Source: Scytolyngbya sp. HA4215-MV1 (GTDB lineage: Bacteria > Cyanobacteriota > Cyanobacteriia > Leptolyngbyales > Leptolyngbyaceae). From it: 64,000 nucleotides of DNA. Below are positions 41,654-49,948 of the stretch, in pieces. The translations under genes were made by a program, and so were the position numbers. The notes under the pieces are model-generated. The model made no database searches. It was not told where the DNA came from and saw only the letters and a program-made list of their open reading frames with translations. The stretch is taken from assembly GCA_019359045.1 (NCBI GenBank), contig JAHHIA010000003.1, positions 1 to 64,000 on the forward strand, given 5' to 3'. Within the stretch, counting starts at the first letter, position 1. Each line of letters opens with the position of its first letter.

Positions 41654-41878
41654 TTATACAGAGTATTCATCTCATATTGAGCCTAGTCTAAGCGCTGAAA
41701 TGTAGTGATTATTCAGGTAGTAAGGTTAACTCAAACAATTAATTGATATTCAATTGTGATAATGAAAAAGACCCAACGATAAGCAAATAGCATATGCAAC
41801 AGACTGCTACCAATGAACTTAATAAACCCAACGTTCTATGGATTTTTAGAATGAGGTTTATTTCTTCTATGATTTTTT

Positions 41879-42112
41879 TCATAGCACTTTACCTCCTTCG
41901 CCACCTTCTGCTGGTGGCATGCTATTAGACCTCTTACGCAGCTTAAGTGCCACGTAAGCAATGGGTGTAGCAATCTGTGAGATATGATGAGCTTCCGTCA
42001 TTAGCCTTTTCCCCTCTGGGAGGCTCGTGGAACTTAGAAGTAAGAATCTTAGTTCAAATGTTCCTAACCATAGCATAACAAAATTAAGTCTTGTCATGGT
42101 TCTGGTTTTCAC
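41879..42112 (-). CDS. doubtful small hypothetical protein
   Basis: 77 codons with some hydrophobic character (LNFVMLWLGTFELRFLLLSS) and a charged C-terminus. No motif is recognised and no good ribosome-binding site is seen. It lies in an A/T-rich stretch (41654-42236) that otherwise holds no supported feature. Confidence 0.25.
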   Translation of the reverse strand: MKTRTMTRLNFVMLWLGTFELRFLLLSSTSLPEGKRLMTEAHHISQIATPIAYVALKLRKRSNSMPPAEGGEGGKVL

Positions 42113-42236
42113 TACTCACTAAGGGGTAATAAACGCTTAGTTATTTCACTGCATTAAATAAACAAAGACTGAATGGGTACATATAGCTTCACATAGCCAT
42201 AGAAAAAGTCAAGAGTAGATATCTTACATTTAATTA

Positions 42237-42800
42237 CTACCCTGCCATTTTAAGGAAGTTGAATACTACCGCAACCGTAATTGTGAGGGAAACGTCTGGT
42301 AAGACAGCAAGTACATCATCATCCTTCAACAGTTTTGGCTGTTGATTGGGATGAAAGATGAGAATGGAGCGATCGCTGGGGTCAATTAGCCATCCGAGCT
42401 GACAACCATCTTCTAAACAATAAAGAATGTTACCAATCACCCGATTGGAGCTTTGTTCCGGAGACAGAATTTCAATTACCCAATCAGGTGGCAAGAAAAA
42501 ATCGTCGGGGACTTCTCCGGCTGCATCAAACGGAATGCGCTCCCACTTAAAGATTGCCACATCCGGGACGATCGAACGAGTACCAAAATTACAGCGCAAT
42601 TCTGGAAAAGCTGAGGCAATCTTTTGAGACTCAGCCTGTTGGTTAATTTGGTCGCACAGTCTAAGTTGTAGGCGACTATGCTTGCCTTTAGGCATGGGTT
42701 TTTGAATAATTTGTCCATCAATATATTCGCTAGCAGGTTCCGTTTCCGACAATTGCAAAAACTCTTGCAATGTCATTGCGTTAGAAAGTATGGTTGCCAT
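42237..42800 (-). CDS. Uma2-family protein (DUF820)
   Basis: 187 aa. MTLQEFLQLSETEPASEYIDGQIIQKPMPKG, VPDVAIFKWERIP, PDWVIEILSPEQSS and GCQLGWLIDPSDRSILIF are the standard blocks of Uma2, a PD-(D/E)xK nuclease-like family vastly expanded in cyanobacteria. The acid residues (Glu in EYIDG, Asp in VPDVA, Glu in VIEILSP) form the nuclease-like site. Function in the cell is unknown. Confidence 0.88.
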   Translation of the reverse strand: MATILSNAMTLQEFLQLSETEPASEYIDGQIIQKPMPKGKHSRLQLRLCDQINQQAESQKIASAFPELRCNFGTRSIVPDVAIFKWERIPFDAAGEVPDDFFLPPDWVIEILSPEQSSNRVIGNILYCLEDGCQLGWLIDPSDRSILIFHPNQQPKLLKDDDVLAVLPDVSLTITVAVVFNFLKMAG

Positions 42801-42920
42801 CGGAATGACCTACAAAATGTGACAGCGAATCCTACCTGCTATTTTACTTTAGCGATTTTTGCTTTCTGCGTTCCTAACGACGATCGTAAAGGCACAAGGA
42901 GATCGTTCTCTTGATGCATT

Positions 42921-44243
42921 TTAACTGTGCTTGCTCAACCGCTGATACACCGTTGCCAGCGCATTTGCATCGCCGACATTGCCGGGAAATAGCACCACAG
43001 GCAAATCGGAAAATTGGGGATGGTCATCCGGCGTGCGGACCATCGAAACGCCAGCCAACACCTGTCCCAATAGTCGCGCCGTTCTCAATGCCAAGCCCGT
43101 ACTGAGCGTATCGTTGGAAGTGATGCCGCCTTTGCTGATCAGGAAACCAATGTCGGCAGGCAGGTTGCGTAGGATCTCCATCAGCAGGGTGGAAACCGCT
43201 TCGCCAAAGTCCAGGCGGGTCTGCACATCGTCAAACGTGAGTTCCTGGCGACTAGTGTAGATCACGGGGGTTTTGCCATTGGTATGAGCCGCGTTGACCT
43301 GAGAGATCGCCTCTTTCAACAACGCCGATCGTTGATCCGTCGCCCGATCCAGCAAACGAGCCACCTCCAGCTCAATGCCCACCGTTCCTGCTGCCTGGAG
43401 CAATTGCGTCAACTGCTCCGTCGTTTTTTTGACATGGGAGCCGACAATCACCGCGCCTGGTTTGCCTTGCCGGACATACTGCGCCATCGCTTCTGGGGCG
43501 ATCGGTTGCGGCGGCAAATTCGCCAAGGCTGTCAACAAACTGGCAGCGCTGCGAAACAGGAACCGTTTGCCCTGAGACGCAGCGGTAAGAATATCCTGGG
43601 CAAAGCGATTCAGATCGGCTTGAGTCTCAGCATCAACGACACCGCACTGGTTGTCGTGTAGGTTCAGCAACCGCTCCAGCACACCAGTCCGAATCTCTGA
43701 CAGCAAGAACCGTTTGACCGACTCGGATTTGATGCGCCCACCCGTTTTCTCTTCTACATAATCGGGCAAATAGCTATGGCGGTAGCCGAAGACGGAATCG
43801 CGAGCAAACTCAGTTTCATGGACAGGCGTATCGACCCCATTCACGTTGAGGTAATGGATGCTATCACAGGTGGTACGCCCGCCTTCAAAAAAGGCAGGGG
43901 TAAGGAAGTGGGCATCGAAAGGACCCAGTTCTGCCGCAATCACATCGGTTTCGATCGGGTAATGTCCCCGCAGCGTCGAGTCAGATCGACTGACCACCAA
44001 AAAATCTTGAATGCCTTCTGCTGAGATCGCGGCTTTCAGGTTTTGACAAACCTCTCGCGTAGTATCAGCGGCTTTATCGGGAGTCAGCGATCGGGTATTG
44101 GTTAGAACGAAAAAAATAGGCGATGCATCGGTCAGCCCAAGTCTCAAGGTTTCCACATCCCACTGCATCAGTAACAGGCAACTGTGCACAGTTTGGGAAC
44201 CCGTGGGATCGTCATCCAGAACAATGATTTTGGGCTGAGGCAT
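42921..44243 (-). CDS. four-carbon acid sugar kinase family protein (DUF1537)
   Basis: 440 aa. IIVLDDDPTGSQTVHSC at the start, VVSRSDSTLRGHYPIETDVI and the C-terminal GFLISKGGITSNDTLSTGLAL are the signature blocks of the DUF1537 two-domain kinases (OtnK/DtnK type). These phosphorylate four-carbon acid sugars such as erythronate or threonate. The partner dehydrogenase and aldolase genes usually seen with it are absent here. It lies downstream of ndhH, separated from it by a hairpin. Confidence 0.87.
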   Translation of the reverse strand: MPQPKIIVLDDDPTGSQTVHSCLLLMQWDVETLRLGLTDASPIFFVLTNTRSLTPDKAADTTREVCQNLKAAISAEGIQDFLVVSRSDSTLRGHYPIETDVIAAELGPFDAHFLTPAFFEGGRTTCDSIHYLNVNGVDTPVHETEFARDSVFGYRHSYLPDYVEEKTGGRIKSESVKRFLLSEIRTGVLERLLNLHDNQCGVVDAETQADLNRFAQDILTAASQGKRFLFRSAASLLTALANLPPQPIAPEAMAQYVRQGKPGAVIVGSHVKKTTEQLTQLLQAAGTVGIELEVARLLDRATDQRSALLKEAISQVNAAHTNGKTPVIYTSRQELTFDDVQTRLDFGEAVSTLLMEILRNLPADIGFLISKGGITSNDTLSTGLALRTARLLGQVLAGVSMVRTPDDHPQFSDLPVVLFPGNVGDANALATVYQRLSKHS

Positions 44244-44280
44244 GGGGCAGACAGTAAAGGATCAGGGGGAGGCAGAGTCC

Positions 44281-44322
44281 TCCAAAGCGTATTCCCTGAA
44301 AAGCCAGGGAATGCGCTTTGGA
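44281..44322 (-). terminator. 18-bp stem hairpin after ndhH
   Basis: TCCAAAGCGTATTCCCTG (44281-44298) pairs with CAGGGAATGCGCTTTGGA (44305-44322) with a single G-U pair and a 6-base loop. It lies 34 bases downstream of the ndhH stop. No U-tract follows, so it could also be an RNA-stabilising hairpin. Confidence 0.65.
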
Positions 44323-44356
44323 AGATTTGAGAATCGTCTTGTCCGTCTGCGATCGA

Positions 44357-45541
44357 TTAGCGATCGACCGAACCCATAATCACGTCGATACTGCCCAGAA
44401 TTGCCACAATATCAGCGACCTTCATTCCTTTTAACAGGTAAGGCAGGATCTGAAGGTTATTGAAATCGGCAGCCCGAATCTTCCAGCGCCATGGGAAGAC
44501 GGTATCATCGCCAATTATGTAAATACCCAGTTCCCCTTTGCCGCTTTCCAGGCGCACATAATGTTCGCCCTTGGGAATCTTCCAGGTCGGAGCAATCTTC
44601 TTGCCAATGAACTGATAGTCAAAGCTATTCCATTCCGATTTTGGACCACCCTGCATCTTCTTGGCTTCCAGGTTCTCGTAGGGACCACCCGGCAGACCTT
44701 TCAACGCTTGGCGAATAATCTTAACCGACTCCCGCATCTCGCGCATCCGCACCACATAGCGGGCAAAAGCATCCCCTGCGGTTTCCCACTGAATTTCCCA
44801 GTCAAAATCGTCGTAGCACTCGTAGTGATCCACCTTGCGGAGATCCCACTTCACGCCTGAACCGCGCAACATGGGACCTGAAAGCCCCCAGTTGATCGCT
44901 TCCTCGCGGCTAATCGTGCCAATCCCTTCAATCCGCCGCCGGAAGATGGGGTTGTCGGTCACCAATCGCTCGTATTCATCCACTTTGGGCAAGAAGTAGG
45001 TGCAGAAATCTTCGCACTTATCCACCCAGCCGTAGGGCAGATCCGCCGCCACTCCACCGATCCGCCAATAGTTGTTGTTGACCATGCGGTAGCCCGTTGC
45101 GGCTTCCCACAGGTCATAAATCATTTCCCGCTCACGGAATTGGTAGAAGAAGGGAGTCTGAGCGCCGACATCTGCCAAGAAGGGACCAAACCACAGCAGG
45201 TGATTGGCAATCCGGTTTAGTTCCAGCATGATGACGCGGATGTAGCTGGCGCGCTTGGGCACTTCGATGCCTGCCAATTTCTCTGGCGCGTTGACTGTAA
45301 TTGCCTCGTTGAACATGCCTGCCGCATAGTCCCAACGGCTGACGTAGGGCACATACATGATGTTGGTGCGGTTTTCGGCAATCTTTTCCATACCCCGGTG
45401 CAGATAGCCGATGACGGGTTCACAATCGACAACGTTTTCCCCATCCAGGGTCACAATTAGCCTCAAAACCCCGTGCATGGAGGGGTGATGGGGACCCATG
45501 TTGAGCACCATGGGTTCGGTCTTAGTTTCGATTAATGCCAT
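44357..45541 (-). CDS. ndhH: NAD(P)H-quinone oxidoreductase subunit H
   Basis: 394 aa from ATG 45541, the exact usual length; the open frame extends further upstream. [20 protein letters not shown], followed by [20 protein letters not shown] and [20 protein letters not shown], is the 49-kDa-like subunit of the photosynthetic NDH-1 complex. NdhH is part of the peripheral arm near the last iron-sulfur cluster and quinone site and serves cyclic electron flow and respiration. The leader carries a four-unit tandem repeat. Confidence 0.97.
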   Translation of the reverse strand: MALIETKTEPMVLNMGPHHPSMHGVLRLIVTLDGENVVDCEPVIGYLHRGMEKIAENRTNIMYVPYVSRWDYAAGMFNEAITVNAPEKLAGIEVPKRASYIRVIMLELNRIANHLLWFGPFLADVGAQTPFFYQFREREMIYDLWEAATGYRMVNNNYWRIGGVAADLPYGWVDKCEDFCTYFLPKVDEYERLVTDNPIFRRRIEGIGTISREEAINWGLSGPMLRGSGVKWDLRKVDHYECYDDFDWEIQWETAGDAFARYVVRMREMRESVKIIRQALKGLPGGPYENLEAKKMQGGPKSEWNSFDYQFIGKKIAPTWKIPKGEHYVRLESGKGELGIYIIGDDTVFPWRWKIRAADFNNLQILPYLLKGMKVADIVAILGSIDVIMGSVDR

Positions 45542-45563
45542 GAATGAACCGTCTCCCTCTATA

Positions 45564-45632
45564 AAAGCGCGGTAAAACGTAAAGCGCAGTAAAACGTAAA
45601 GCGCGGTAAAACTACAAAGCGCGGCAAAACAT
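45564..45632. repeat. four tandem ~17-bp repeats in the ndhH leader
   Basis: AAAGCGCGGTAAAACGT (45564), AAAGCGCAGTAAAACGT (45581), AAAGCGCGGTAAAACTAC (45598) and AAAGCGCGGCAAAACAT (45616) follow each other without gaps, ending 23 bases before the ndhH start codon on the minus strand. The position is promoter or 5'-leader of ndhH. Confidence 0.85.
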
Positions 45633-45652
45633 CTATGCAATACTTCTTTAGA

Positions 45653-46807
45653 TTATAGGGATTCATGCTGAAAGGTTGGTCGAATCTGCTCCAAATTGCT
45701 ATTCGCTTTGCCATTAGCAACGATAGATTGTGTTGAATTGTTGGTTAACCGATCGAGGGTTGCTGCCATAATATCTGTGGTTTGCCCCGAAACACTGAAT
45801 AATAGGGCTTCCCGATAAACTCGCTGAGCCGGATGATCGATCGTATTTGCCGCCCCCCGACTGACCACCACCGCAGCATGAGCACACCGCACTGCTAATT
45901 CGATCGCCCATGCCCGTAGGTTCGCCTGCTCTGCAAACACCTCCACGCTAGGTTTTGCTGAAAAAATGGCTTGGCGACAGTCTAGGAGTTCTTGATTGAG
46001 AGACTCGAACGCCGATCGGATAAAAGGGTGTTTTTGCTGGGGATCAGCCATTGCCAGGATATCCAGTCCGGCTCTGGCGCACCCCAACGCCAAAAAGCTA
46101 TGTTGGAGCACATTCAGACGATCACTCTTTGCCTGGGCACTGAGGGGGCTGATTGCCACCACCTGATCGGTTGGCAAAAACCAGTGATTGAACTGTACCG
46201 TGACCGTTCTGGTGGAAGTCACCACTGCCAGGGGCATCGGCTCACTGCACAGCAATTCGCTGCCATCCGACTGTTGGCTAGACTGAAACGGCACCATGCC
46301 ATACACCGCCCGCCCATCCGGCAAGGCTGCCGCCACAATAAATGTTTGAAAAAAGCCCCAACCCGTAACCCAGGGCGACACGCCCTGGAGCTGATAGCCC
46401 CCTGGAACTGCGATCGCCTGCACAGGTGAGGGATCTCGCCGCAGATGGGCAAAGCTAATCCCCACCAGGGCTTCTCCCGCTCCCATGCAAGGGAGATAGG
46501 TTTGCTGCAGTGCCTTATTCTCACTGCGTGCCAACATTGACCCGGCGCTCTGGTGTTGCGCTTGGAGAAACGCTAGCGCTCCCGAATAACGGGCAATCTG
46601 CTCCTGAATATACCGAAAAGTCGTCTCATCGACTTCTGCGCCACCCCAGGTTTGAGGCACCCGCAACGCCAGCAGCGAAACCCTACCGAGTTCTTGCAAC
46701 GCAGTTCGAAGGGCTTCAGGCTGACGATCGATTTTCTCAGCATGGGGAGCAACCGATCGACGCAATAGAGGCTCCAACAATGCTAACGAGGCGGAATTTA
46801 ATCCCAT
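45653..46807 (-). CDS. acyl-CoA-dehydrogenase-like flavoprotein, non-canonical
   Basis: 384 aa. The helical N-domain (LGRVSLLALRVPQTWGGAEVD), middle FAD-binding part (GISFAHLRRDPSPVQAIAVP, GVSPWVTGWGFFQTFIVAAAL) and C-terminal helical domain follow the acyl-CoA dehydrogenase plan. The catalytic Glu motif YEG is replaced by SVSGQTTDIMAATLDRL, so normal alpha-beta dehydrogenation is unlikely. A flavin monooxygenase or other role, as in DszC-type relatives, is possible. The CysO-like gene lies 15 bases upstream. Confidence 0.78.
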   Translation of the reverse strand: MGLNSASLALLEPLLRRSVAPHAEKIDRQPEALRTALQELGRVSLLALRVPQTWGGAEVDETTFRYIQEQIARYSGALAFLQAQHQSAGSMLARSENKALQQTYLPCMGAGEALVGISFAHLRRDPSPVQAIAVPGGYQLQGVSPWVTGWGFFQTFIVAAALPDGRAVYGMVPFQSSQQSDGSELLCSEPMPLAVVTSTRTVTVQFNHWFLPTDQVVAISPLSAQAKSDRLNVLQHSFLALGCARAGLDILAMADPQQKHPFIRSAFESLNQELLDCRQAIFSAKPSVEVFAEQANLRAWAIELAVRCAHAAVVVSRGAANTIDHPAQRVYREALLFSVSGQTTDIMAATLDRLTNNSTQSIVANGKANSNLEQIRPTFQHESL

Positions 46808-46822
46808 GGATATGAATCGGGA

Positions 46823-47098
46823 TCAGCCACCCGCGATCGCCGGGACAATACTTACTTCATCCCCATCATTCAGCGGCGTATTTGCCCCATCTAAAAAGCG
46901 AATATCCTCACTGTTGACGTAGAAGTTGACAAAACGGCGGAGGTTGCCTGCTTCATCACACAATCGGGCTTTGATGCCGGGGCAATTTTGCTCCAGCGAT
47001 TCTAACAACTCGGCAACATTGGCACCGTTGCATTCAACCGTTGCCTGGTCGTTGGTTAGTTTTTGTAGGGGAGTCGGAATGAGAACTTTGACGGACAT
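46823..47098 (-). CDS. ubiquitin-like sulfur-carrier protein, CysO-like (MoaD/ThiS family)
   Basis: 91 aa ending in the exposed GG needed for thiocarboxylation. [20 protein letters not shown] and [14 protein letters not shown] closely resemble the CysO end I recall from Mycobacterium, more than MoaD or ThiS. Such carriers deliver sulfide as a C-terminal thiocarboxylate, in CysO's case for cysteine synthesis. It lies downstream of thrC on the same strand, beyond a MITE relic, and upstream of the dehydrogenase-like gene, which starts 15 bases after its stop. Confidence 0.85.
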   Translation of the reverse strand: MSVKVLIPTPLQKLTNDQATVECNGANVAELLESLEQNCPGIKARLCDEAGNLRRFVNFYVNSEDIRFLDGANTPLNDGDEVSIVPAIAGG

Positions 47099-47139
47099 AG
47101 ATCAAAGATGAAAGATTAATTTTGCAATTCATTGACGAT

Positions 47140-47273
47140 CGCCCTAAATCCCGCGCTTCGCGTCGCTAACGCTAGAAATAAGGGGGACTTTGAGTCAGGT
47201 CCCTCCTTATTAAGGGGGCTAGGGGGGATCTATGACTGCTCAACATCACAGCGAATACCTTTTCAAACAACCT
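47140..47273. mobile_element. decayed MITE, relative of 28230-28376
   Basis: One end carries the terminal repeat AGGTTGTTTGAAAAG (reverse complement of 47259-47273). The interior shares AGATCCCCCCTAGCCCCCTT and AAAGTCCCCCTTA with the element at 28230. The other terminal repeat is lost. It separates thrC (47374) from the CysO-like gene, so it may interrupt a former operon. Confidence 0.6.
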
Positions 47274-47373
47274 CCCAGAATTACGCCAACCTTGGAGGTT
47301 GTAACCAAGAAAGTTGAGATTTCGACTTCAGATAATGGCTTAAACTGCCGAGGTTTCAGTCAGGACGACTTTA

Positions 47374-48675
47374 TTAGACCAGGACTTGTTGCCATTCCAA
47401 TCGATCAAGGGTCTGTGCCCGTTCCAGCGCTCGCTCAAAACTGTCGAGGCTGGGTTCAATCGTCAGAGGTTCGCCAATGTAGCCTTGAATCGCTTCCTGG
47501 GTTTTGAGACCATTTCCGGTGATGTAAACAACCGTGGTTTCGTCGGGATCGATTTTACCGGCTTCTACCAGCTTTTTCAGCACTGCGACGGTCGTACCGC
47601 CAGCAGTTTCGGTGAAGATGCCTTCGGTTTCAGCCAGCAGCTTCATGCCTTCCACAATTTCAGCATCGGTTACGGATTCAATATTGCCGTTGGTCTTGCG
47701 GGCAATATCCAGCGCATATACCCCATCGGCAGGATTACCGATCGCGATCGATTTGGCGATCGTGCTGGGTTTTACGGGAGAGATAAAGTCACGCCCATCC
47801 CGGAAGGCTTGGGCGATCGGCGAACAGCCTTCTGCCTGAGCACCGCTGAACCGTACCGCTTTTTCATCCACCAGACCAACTTTGACAAATTCTTGGAAGC
47901 CCTTGTAGATCTTGGTAAACAAGGAACCCGAAGCCAACGGTGCCACAATATGGTCGGGCAATTGCCAGCCCAACTGTTCTACCACTTCATAGCCCAAGGT
48001 CTTTGAACCTTCTGAATAATAGGGACGCAGGTTAATATTGACAAATCCCCAACCATGGGTGTTCGCCACTTCCGAGCAGAGACGATTGACCTGGTCATAG
48101 TTGCCCTTGACCGCCATCAGCGTGGGACCATAAACCAAGGTACCAATCACCTTGCCAGATTCCAGATCAGAGGGAATGAAAACGCAACAGTCCAACCCAG
48201 CATGAGCAGCGATCGCGGCGGTCGAGTTCGCTAAATTGCCGGTGCTGGCGCAAGACACAGTTGAGAAACCCAACTCACGGGCACGAGTCAACGCCACCGA
48301 GACCACCCGGTCTTTGAAGCTGAGGGTGGGCATGTTGACCGCATCATTTTTGATGAAAAGCTGGTTAAGTCCAAGACGGCGTGCTAACCGATGTGATTTC
48401 ACCAGCGGAGTCATCCCGGTGCCCACATCAATCAGGTTATCGGTTGTGACGGGCAGAAAAGGACGGTAGCGCCAGATGGAGTTGGGTCCTGCCTGAATGG
48501 TTTCGCGAGTCACGGTGCGACGAAGTGCCTCATAGTCATAGGCAACCTCAAGTGGACCGAAACAATACTCACAGACATGCGTTGCTTTCAGTTCGTAAGT
48601 CGCTCCGCATTCGCGACACTTTAATTCTTTTAACGCAGCAGCAGTCGAACTTTTGGTTTGGGTTGCCTGTGGCAT
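47374..48675 (-). CDS. thrC: threonine synthase
   Basis: 433 aa from ATG 48675. An N-terminal zinc-ribbon (CRECGATYELKATHVCEYC) precedes the PLP fold, as in many cyanobacterial ThrC proteins. TGMTPLVKSHRLARRLGLNQ and FIKNDAVNMPTLSFKDRVVS (PLP Lys in SFKDR), ASTGNLANSTAA and GNPADGVYALDIARKTNG support the call. It converts O-phosphohomoserine to threonine in the cytosol. Ubiquitin-like sulfur-carrier genes lie on both sides. Confidence 0.94.
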   Translation of the reverse strand: MPQATQTKSSTAAALKELKCRECGATYELKATHVCEYCFGPLEVAYDYEALRRTVTRETIQAGPNSIWRYRPFLPVTTDNLIDVGTGMTPLVKSHRLARRLGLNQLFIKNDAVNMPTLSFKDRVVSVALTRARELGFSTVSCASTGNLANSTAAIAAHAGLDCCVFIPSDLESGKVIGTLVYGPTLMAVKGNYDQVNRLCSEVANTHGWGFVNINLRPYYSEGSKTLGYEVVEQLGWQLPDHIVAPLASGSLFTKIYKGFQEFVKVGLVDEKAVRFSGAQAEGCSPIAQAFRDGRDFISPVKPSTIAKSIAIGNPADGVYALDIARKTNGNIESVTDAEIVEGMKLLAETEGIFTETAGGTTVAVLKKLVEAGKIDPDETTVVYITGNGLKTQEAIQGYIGEPLTIEPSLDSFERALERAQTLDRLEWQQVLV

Positions 48676-48805
48676 AGAATGGCTCTCCCTGAGGTTGTGA
48701 GGATGATGAGCGGAATTGCTTGATCGCTTTGGTGATAGTAACACGGGCTTTTTTCTTCCGTCAAACATACCCGACAAAAATAGTCGGCATTAAAAAAGGG
48801 AAATA

Positions 48806-48837
48806 AAATCCCCAGATCTGGAAAAATCTGGGGATTT
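48806..48837 (-). terminator. Rho-independent-type terminator after moaD
   Basis: AAATCCCCAGAT and ATCTGGGGATTT form a 12-bp perfect stem with an 8-base loop, 20 bases past the moaD-like stop, and are followed on the minus strand by TATTTCCCTTTTTTAATG. This ends the rpe-moaD unit before thrC. Confidence 0.85.
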
Positions 48838-48857
48838 GAGAAGATGACTTGAATGAT

Positions 48858-49133
48858 TTAATCTTCCGTTCCACCACTGACGGGGGGAATCAGAACCACT
48901 TCATCTCCTGCTTGCAAAATCGTACTGGGTTCTGCAAATTGGAAATTTACACCAAATCGAGTGAGGTTTCGCCACTGAGCCAATTCGGGATGCTCTGTGA
49001 TTAGCCGATCTCGCACCTGTTCCACTGTCGTGCCCACTGGCAACGCTAGCGAAAGCTCTGATACACCATACGCCTCCTGGTAAGCTGCAAAGAGCTTAAC
49101 TGTAATCCCGATCGTCGCTTCAGAAAGACTCAC
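48858..49133 (-). CDS. MoaD-like ubiquitin-fold sulfur carrier with residues after the diglycine
   Basis: 91 aa. TIGITVKLFAAYQEAYGVSE, PVGTTVEQVRDRLITEHPEL and DEVVLIPPVSGG match molybdopterin synthase small subunits. The product continues as TED after GG, so the C-terminal glycine is not free for thiocarboxylation unless trimmed. Only 10 bases separate it from the rpe stop, so the two are cotranscribed. It may serve molybdopterin or thiolation chemistry after processing. Confidence 0.85.
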   Translation of the reverse strand: MSLSEATIGITVKLFAAYQEAYGVSELSLALPVGTTVEQVRDRLITEHPELAQWRNLTRFGVNFQFAEPSTILQAGDEVVLIPPVSGGTED

Positions 49134-49143
49134 GGCTCAATCC

Positions 49144-49851
49144 TTAAACTTTTGCCAGTTCGGGGGCAGGGCGCTTGCTATTCCGGACACCTTCGATCGC
49201 CTTGGCATAGTCCGGCGCATTGAAAACCGCAGACCCAGCGACGATCGCATTGGCACCCGCTTCCAGCACTTGCCAGGTATTGTTGCCTTTCAGTCCACCA
49301 TCCACTTCAATCCAGGGATCGAGACCGCGCTCGTCGCACATTTGACGCAGCTTGCGGATCTTAGGAAGTACGGCTGGAATAAAACTCTGCCCACCAAAGC
49401 CAGGGTTGACGCTCATGATCAATACCAGATCACAGACATCTAAGACGTACTCAATAAAATCTAACGGTGTGGAAGGATTGAGAACGACACCCGCTTGCTT
49501 GCCCAATTCCCGAATCTGGCAAAGCGTGCGGTGCAGATGAGGCGAAGCATTATGCTCAGCATGGACTGAAATGATATCCGCTCCGGCTTTGGCAAAGCCT
49601 TCCACATATTTTTCTGGCTCGACGATCATCAAGTGTACGTCGAGCGGCTTTTTCGTTACGGGACGAATGGCTTCCACGATCAGGGGACCGATCGTGATGT
49701 TGGGAACAAACCGTCCATCCATCACATCAACGTGAATCCAGTCGGCTCCCGCTTCATCCACCGCGCGGATTTCTTCTCCTAAGCGGCTAAAATCGGCTGA
49801 TAGAATCGAGGGAGCGACAACAATGGGTTTCTGAGAAGTCGGCTGAGTCAT
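49144..49851 (-). CDS. rpe: ribulose-phosphate 3-epimerase
   Basis: 235 aa from ATG 49851; ATG 49860 is three codons earlier. [74 protein letters not shown] and IEVDGGL are the signature blocks of the TIM-barrel epimerase. The Zn ligands His/Asp are in HVDVMDG and DVHLM. It interconverts ribulose-5-phosphate and xylulose-5-phosphate in the Calvin cycle and pentose phosphate path. Confidence 0.97.
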   Translation of the reverse strand: MTQPTSQKPIVVAPSILSADFSRLGEEIRAVDEAGADWIHVDVMDGRFVPNITIGPLIVEAIRPVTKKPLDVHLMIVEPEKYVEGFAKAGADIISVHAEHNASPHLHRTLCQIRELGKQAGVVLNPSTPLDFIEYVLDVCDLVLIMSVNPGFGGQSFIPAVLPKIRKLRQMCDERGLDPWIEVDGGLKGNNTWQVLEAGANAIVAGSAVFNAPDYAKAIEGVRNSKRPAPELAKV

Positions 49852-49948
49852 AGATGGCAAGTTCTCCTATCTGCAATTGTATCTATTTTAACTAAATGCT
49901 TCGGAAGCCTCAGTTCAATCATCCCATCTCTGTCGCGCCCAAATTTAA

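Noticed and set aside
41879-42112. Toxin-antitoxin accessory gene next to mntA/hepT
   Set aside because: The frame has no motif linking it to the module and is kept only as a doubtful ORF.
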